Of a stretch of 33,948 nt of DNA, positions 33,337 to 33,948 are shown one piece after another. The stretch covers positions 3,027 through 36,974 of the forward strand of contig LYSW01000028.1 in the NCBI GenBank assembly GCA_001657295.1. The letters are read 5' to 3'. Under the pieces are notes generated by a model that made no database searches, was not told where the DNA came from, and saw only the letters and a list, made by a program, of their open reading frames with translations. The DNA is from Oceanicaulis sp. BBD 1991-10. Lineage in GTDB: Bacteria; Pseudomonadota; Alphaproteobacteria; Caulobacterales; Maricaulaceae. Made by a program: the position numbers and the translations under genes. The stretch's first letter is position 1. Each line of letters starts with the position of its first letter.

Positions 33337-33711
33337 CTACTGATTTTGGCCGGCATTCAGAAGTGAGTTATCGAGATTCTGATCGTATCGGTAGCTTGAG
33401 ACCAATCCGTCCTCAAACTCGATGGTTAGAACGTCAACTTTAACGGCATTCGCCCCGGAGTTCAGACCCATTGTGGCAACTGCAACATAGGACTGTCTAA
33501 GTCCCCCGTCATCCGACGCTCGTCTGAAAAGCCAGACCTCCTCGCCCTCGGATGTGGTACTGCGGCTAGTCGGTAAACCTAGCAAAGCCGTTACCTCACT
33601 CTGTGTCATTCCCTCTCGGAGATCGGTAACCGAACTGTCATTCCATCCGCTGGAAGTTGCGCAGCCGCTGACTGCGAACACGACTAGAGTCACCAAGATT
33701 GCGCGTAGCAT
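33337..33711 (-). CDS. SmpA/OmlA (BamE-like) domain lipoprotein
   Basis: 124 residues. A lipoprotein signal ends in AVSGC (C17). The segment LREGMTQSEVTALLGLPTSR followed by EEVWLFR matches the SmpA/OmlA domain found in BamE and many small envelope lipoproteins. The C-terminal beta strands (VDVLTIEFEDGLVSSYRY) complete the domain. It is probably not the main BamE, as BamE is usually longer and in a different context. Base composition is more AT-rich than the rest of the window, which may mark recent acquisition. The flanking gaps 33166-33336 and 33712-33865 show no supported gene. Confidence 0.82.
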   Translation of the reverse strand: MLRAILVTLVVFAVSGCATSSGWNDSSVTDLREGMTQSEVTALLGLPTSRSTTSEGEEVWLFRRASDDGGLRQSYVAVATMGLNSGANAVKVDVLTIEFEDGLVSSYRYDQNLDNSLLNAGQNQ

Positions 33712-33865
33712 CAGAAATCACCCCTGCTCTCGGTAGTGTGGACGCTGTTATCATGTGCACGCGGCTCCAACTAAATGCCACCCCCCAAAAGCGAGTCAAT
33801 GCTCCAACGAAATAATCATAGATTGTTTTCGAGGTGCTTCTTGGTTCGGATAGGCCAGCCATACC

Positions 33866-33892
33866 AAAACGGGCGGCCCAAAGGACCGCCCG
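33866..33892 (-). terminator. Intrinsic terminator of the gene at the right edge
   Basis: On the minus strand CGGGCGG pairs with CCGCCCG around a short loop, followed by TTTT. It lies about 28 bases after the stop at 33920-33922. Confidence 0.85.
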
Positions 33893-33919
33893 CTTCCATT
33901 CAGACCTGAGCGATAAAGC

Positions 33920-33948
33920 TTACAGCTTGCGCTCGATCTCTTCGACTT
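33920..33948 (-). CDS. C-terminal end of an unidentified gene (runs off the right edge)
   Basis: The last eight codons read VEEIERKL and end in TAA. The third positions are GC-rich, and a good terminator follows, so a gene ending here is likely. The fragment is too short to identify. Confidence 0.6.

Noticed and set aside
33239-33366. A 42-codon plus-strand ORF ending LQTILLILAGIQK
   Set aside because: No ribosome site, an overlap with the 3' end of the lipoprotein gene and no codon bias. Too weak to call.

Overview
The window reads as a stretch of chromosome from a high-GC alphaproteobacterium. The gene content and order resemble Caulobacterales/Maricaulales-type marine or aquatic bacteria, but this placement is inference from gene families and order, not from a marker gene. 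Supporting points are the mtaB-ftsY pair, zapE just upstream of mdh, an sdhC-sdhD-sdhA...sdhB cluster, strong GC bias at third codon positions, AGGAGG-type ribosome sites and many 4-bp ATGA/GTGA stop-start overlaps. No rRNA, tRNA, CRISPR array, insertion sequence or phage was found.

Layout. 1-4400: the start of ftsY, mtaB, a CPBP membrane protease, a divergent TetR regulator with a perfect 20-bp palindrome, and an acyl-CoA dehydrogenase. 4365-7151: a leftward unit of lipoprotein, rimM, trmD and rplS, closed by a strong terminator; a coding-like small frame without a start codon lies between rimM and trmD. 7309-8216: a small hypothetical gene and a double-CDGSH iron-sulfur protein. 8436-12540: asd, a terminator, then mdh, an O-methyltransferase, zapE and an overlapping 31-residue membrane microprotein. 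12638-14578: a less conserved segment with a membrane protein and a three-gene toxin/antitoxin-like unit. 14579-17755: mmsA, then an arsenic module (aquaglyceroporin, arsenate reductase, divergent ArsR). 17802-19930: two tandem, coupled acyltransferases meeting a BLUF blue-light sensor tail to tail. 20111-22808: two membrane genes divergent from a membrane-anchored AraC regulator. 22777-27048: the succinate dehydrogenase operon with a recognisable promoter, but with a DUF3052 gene and a VOC gene between sdhA and sdhB. 27163-29753: a lipoprotein haloalkane dehalogenase, its TetR regulator and a divergent short-chain dehydrogenase, with two matching operator palindromes. 29896-33165: a DUF885 metallopeptidase, a three-repeat beta-trefoil-like protein and an arginase-family ureohydrolase. 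33337-33948: a more AT-rich end with an SmpA/OmlA-like lipoprotein, a terminator and the last codons of another gene.

How the genes work together. Central metabolism is represented by mdh, sdhCDAB, asd and mmsA. Translation and tRNA modification are represented by rimM, trmD, rplS and mtaB. Three accessory cassettes have a local regulator: arsenic export, the dehalogenase/SDR pair and the AraC membrane pair. The most unusual points are the interrupted sdh operon, the exported dehalogenase with paired operators, the toxin/HTH/membrane triad, the trefoil protein, and two small ORFs too short or too broken for routine gene calling.
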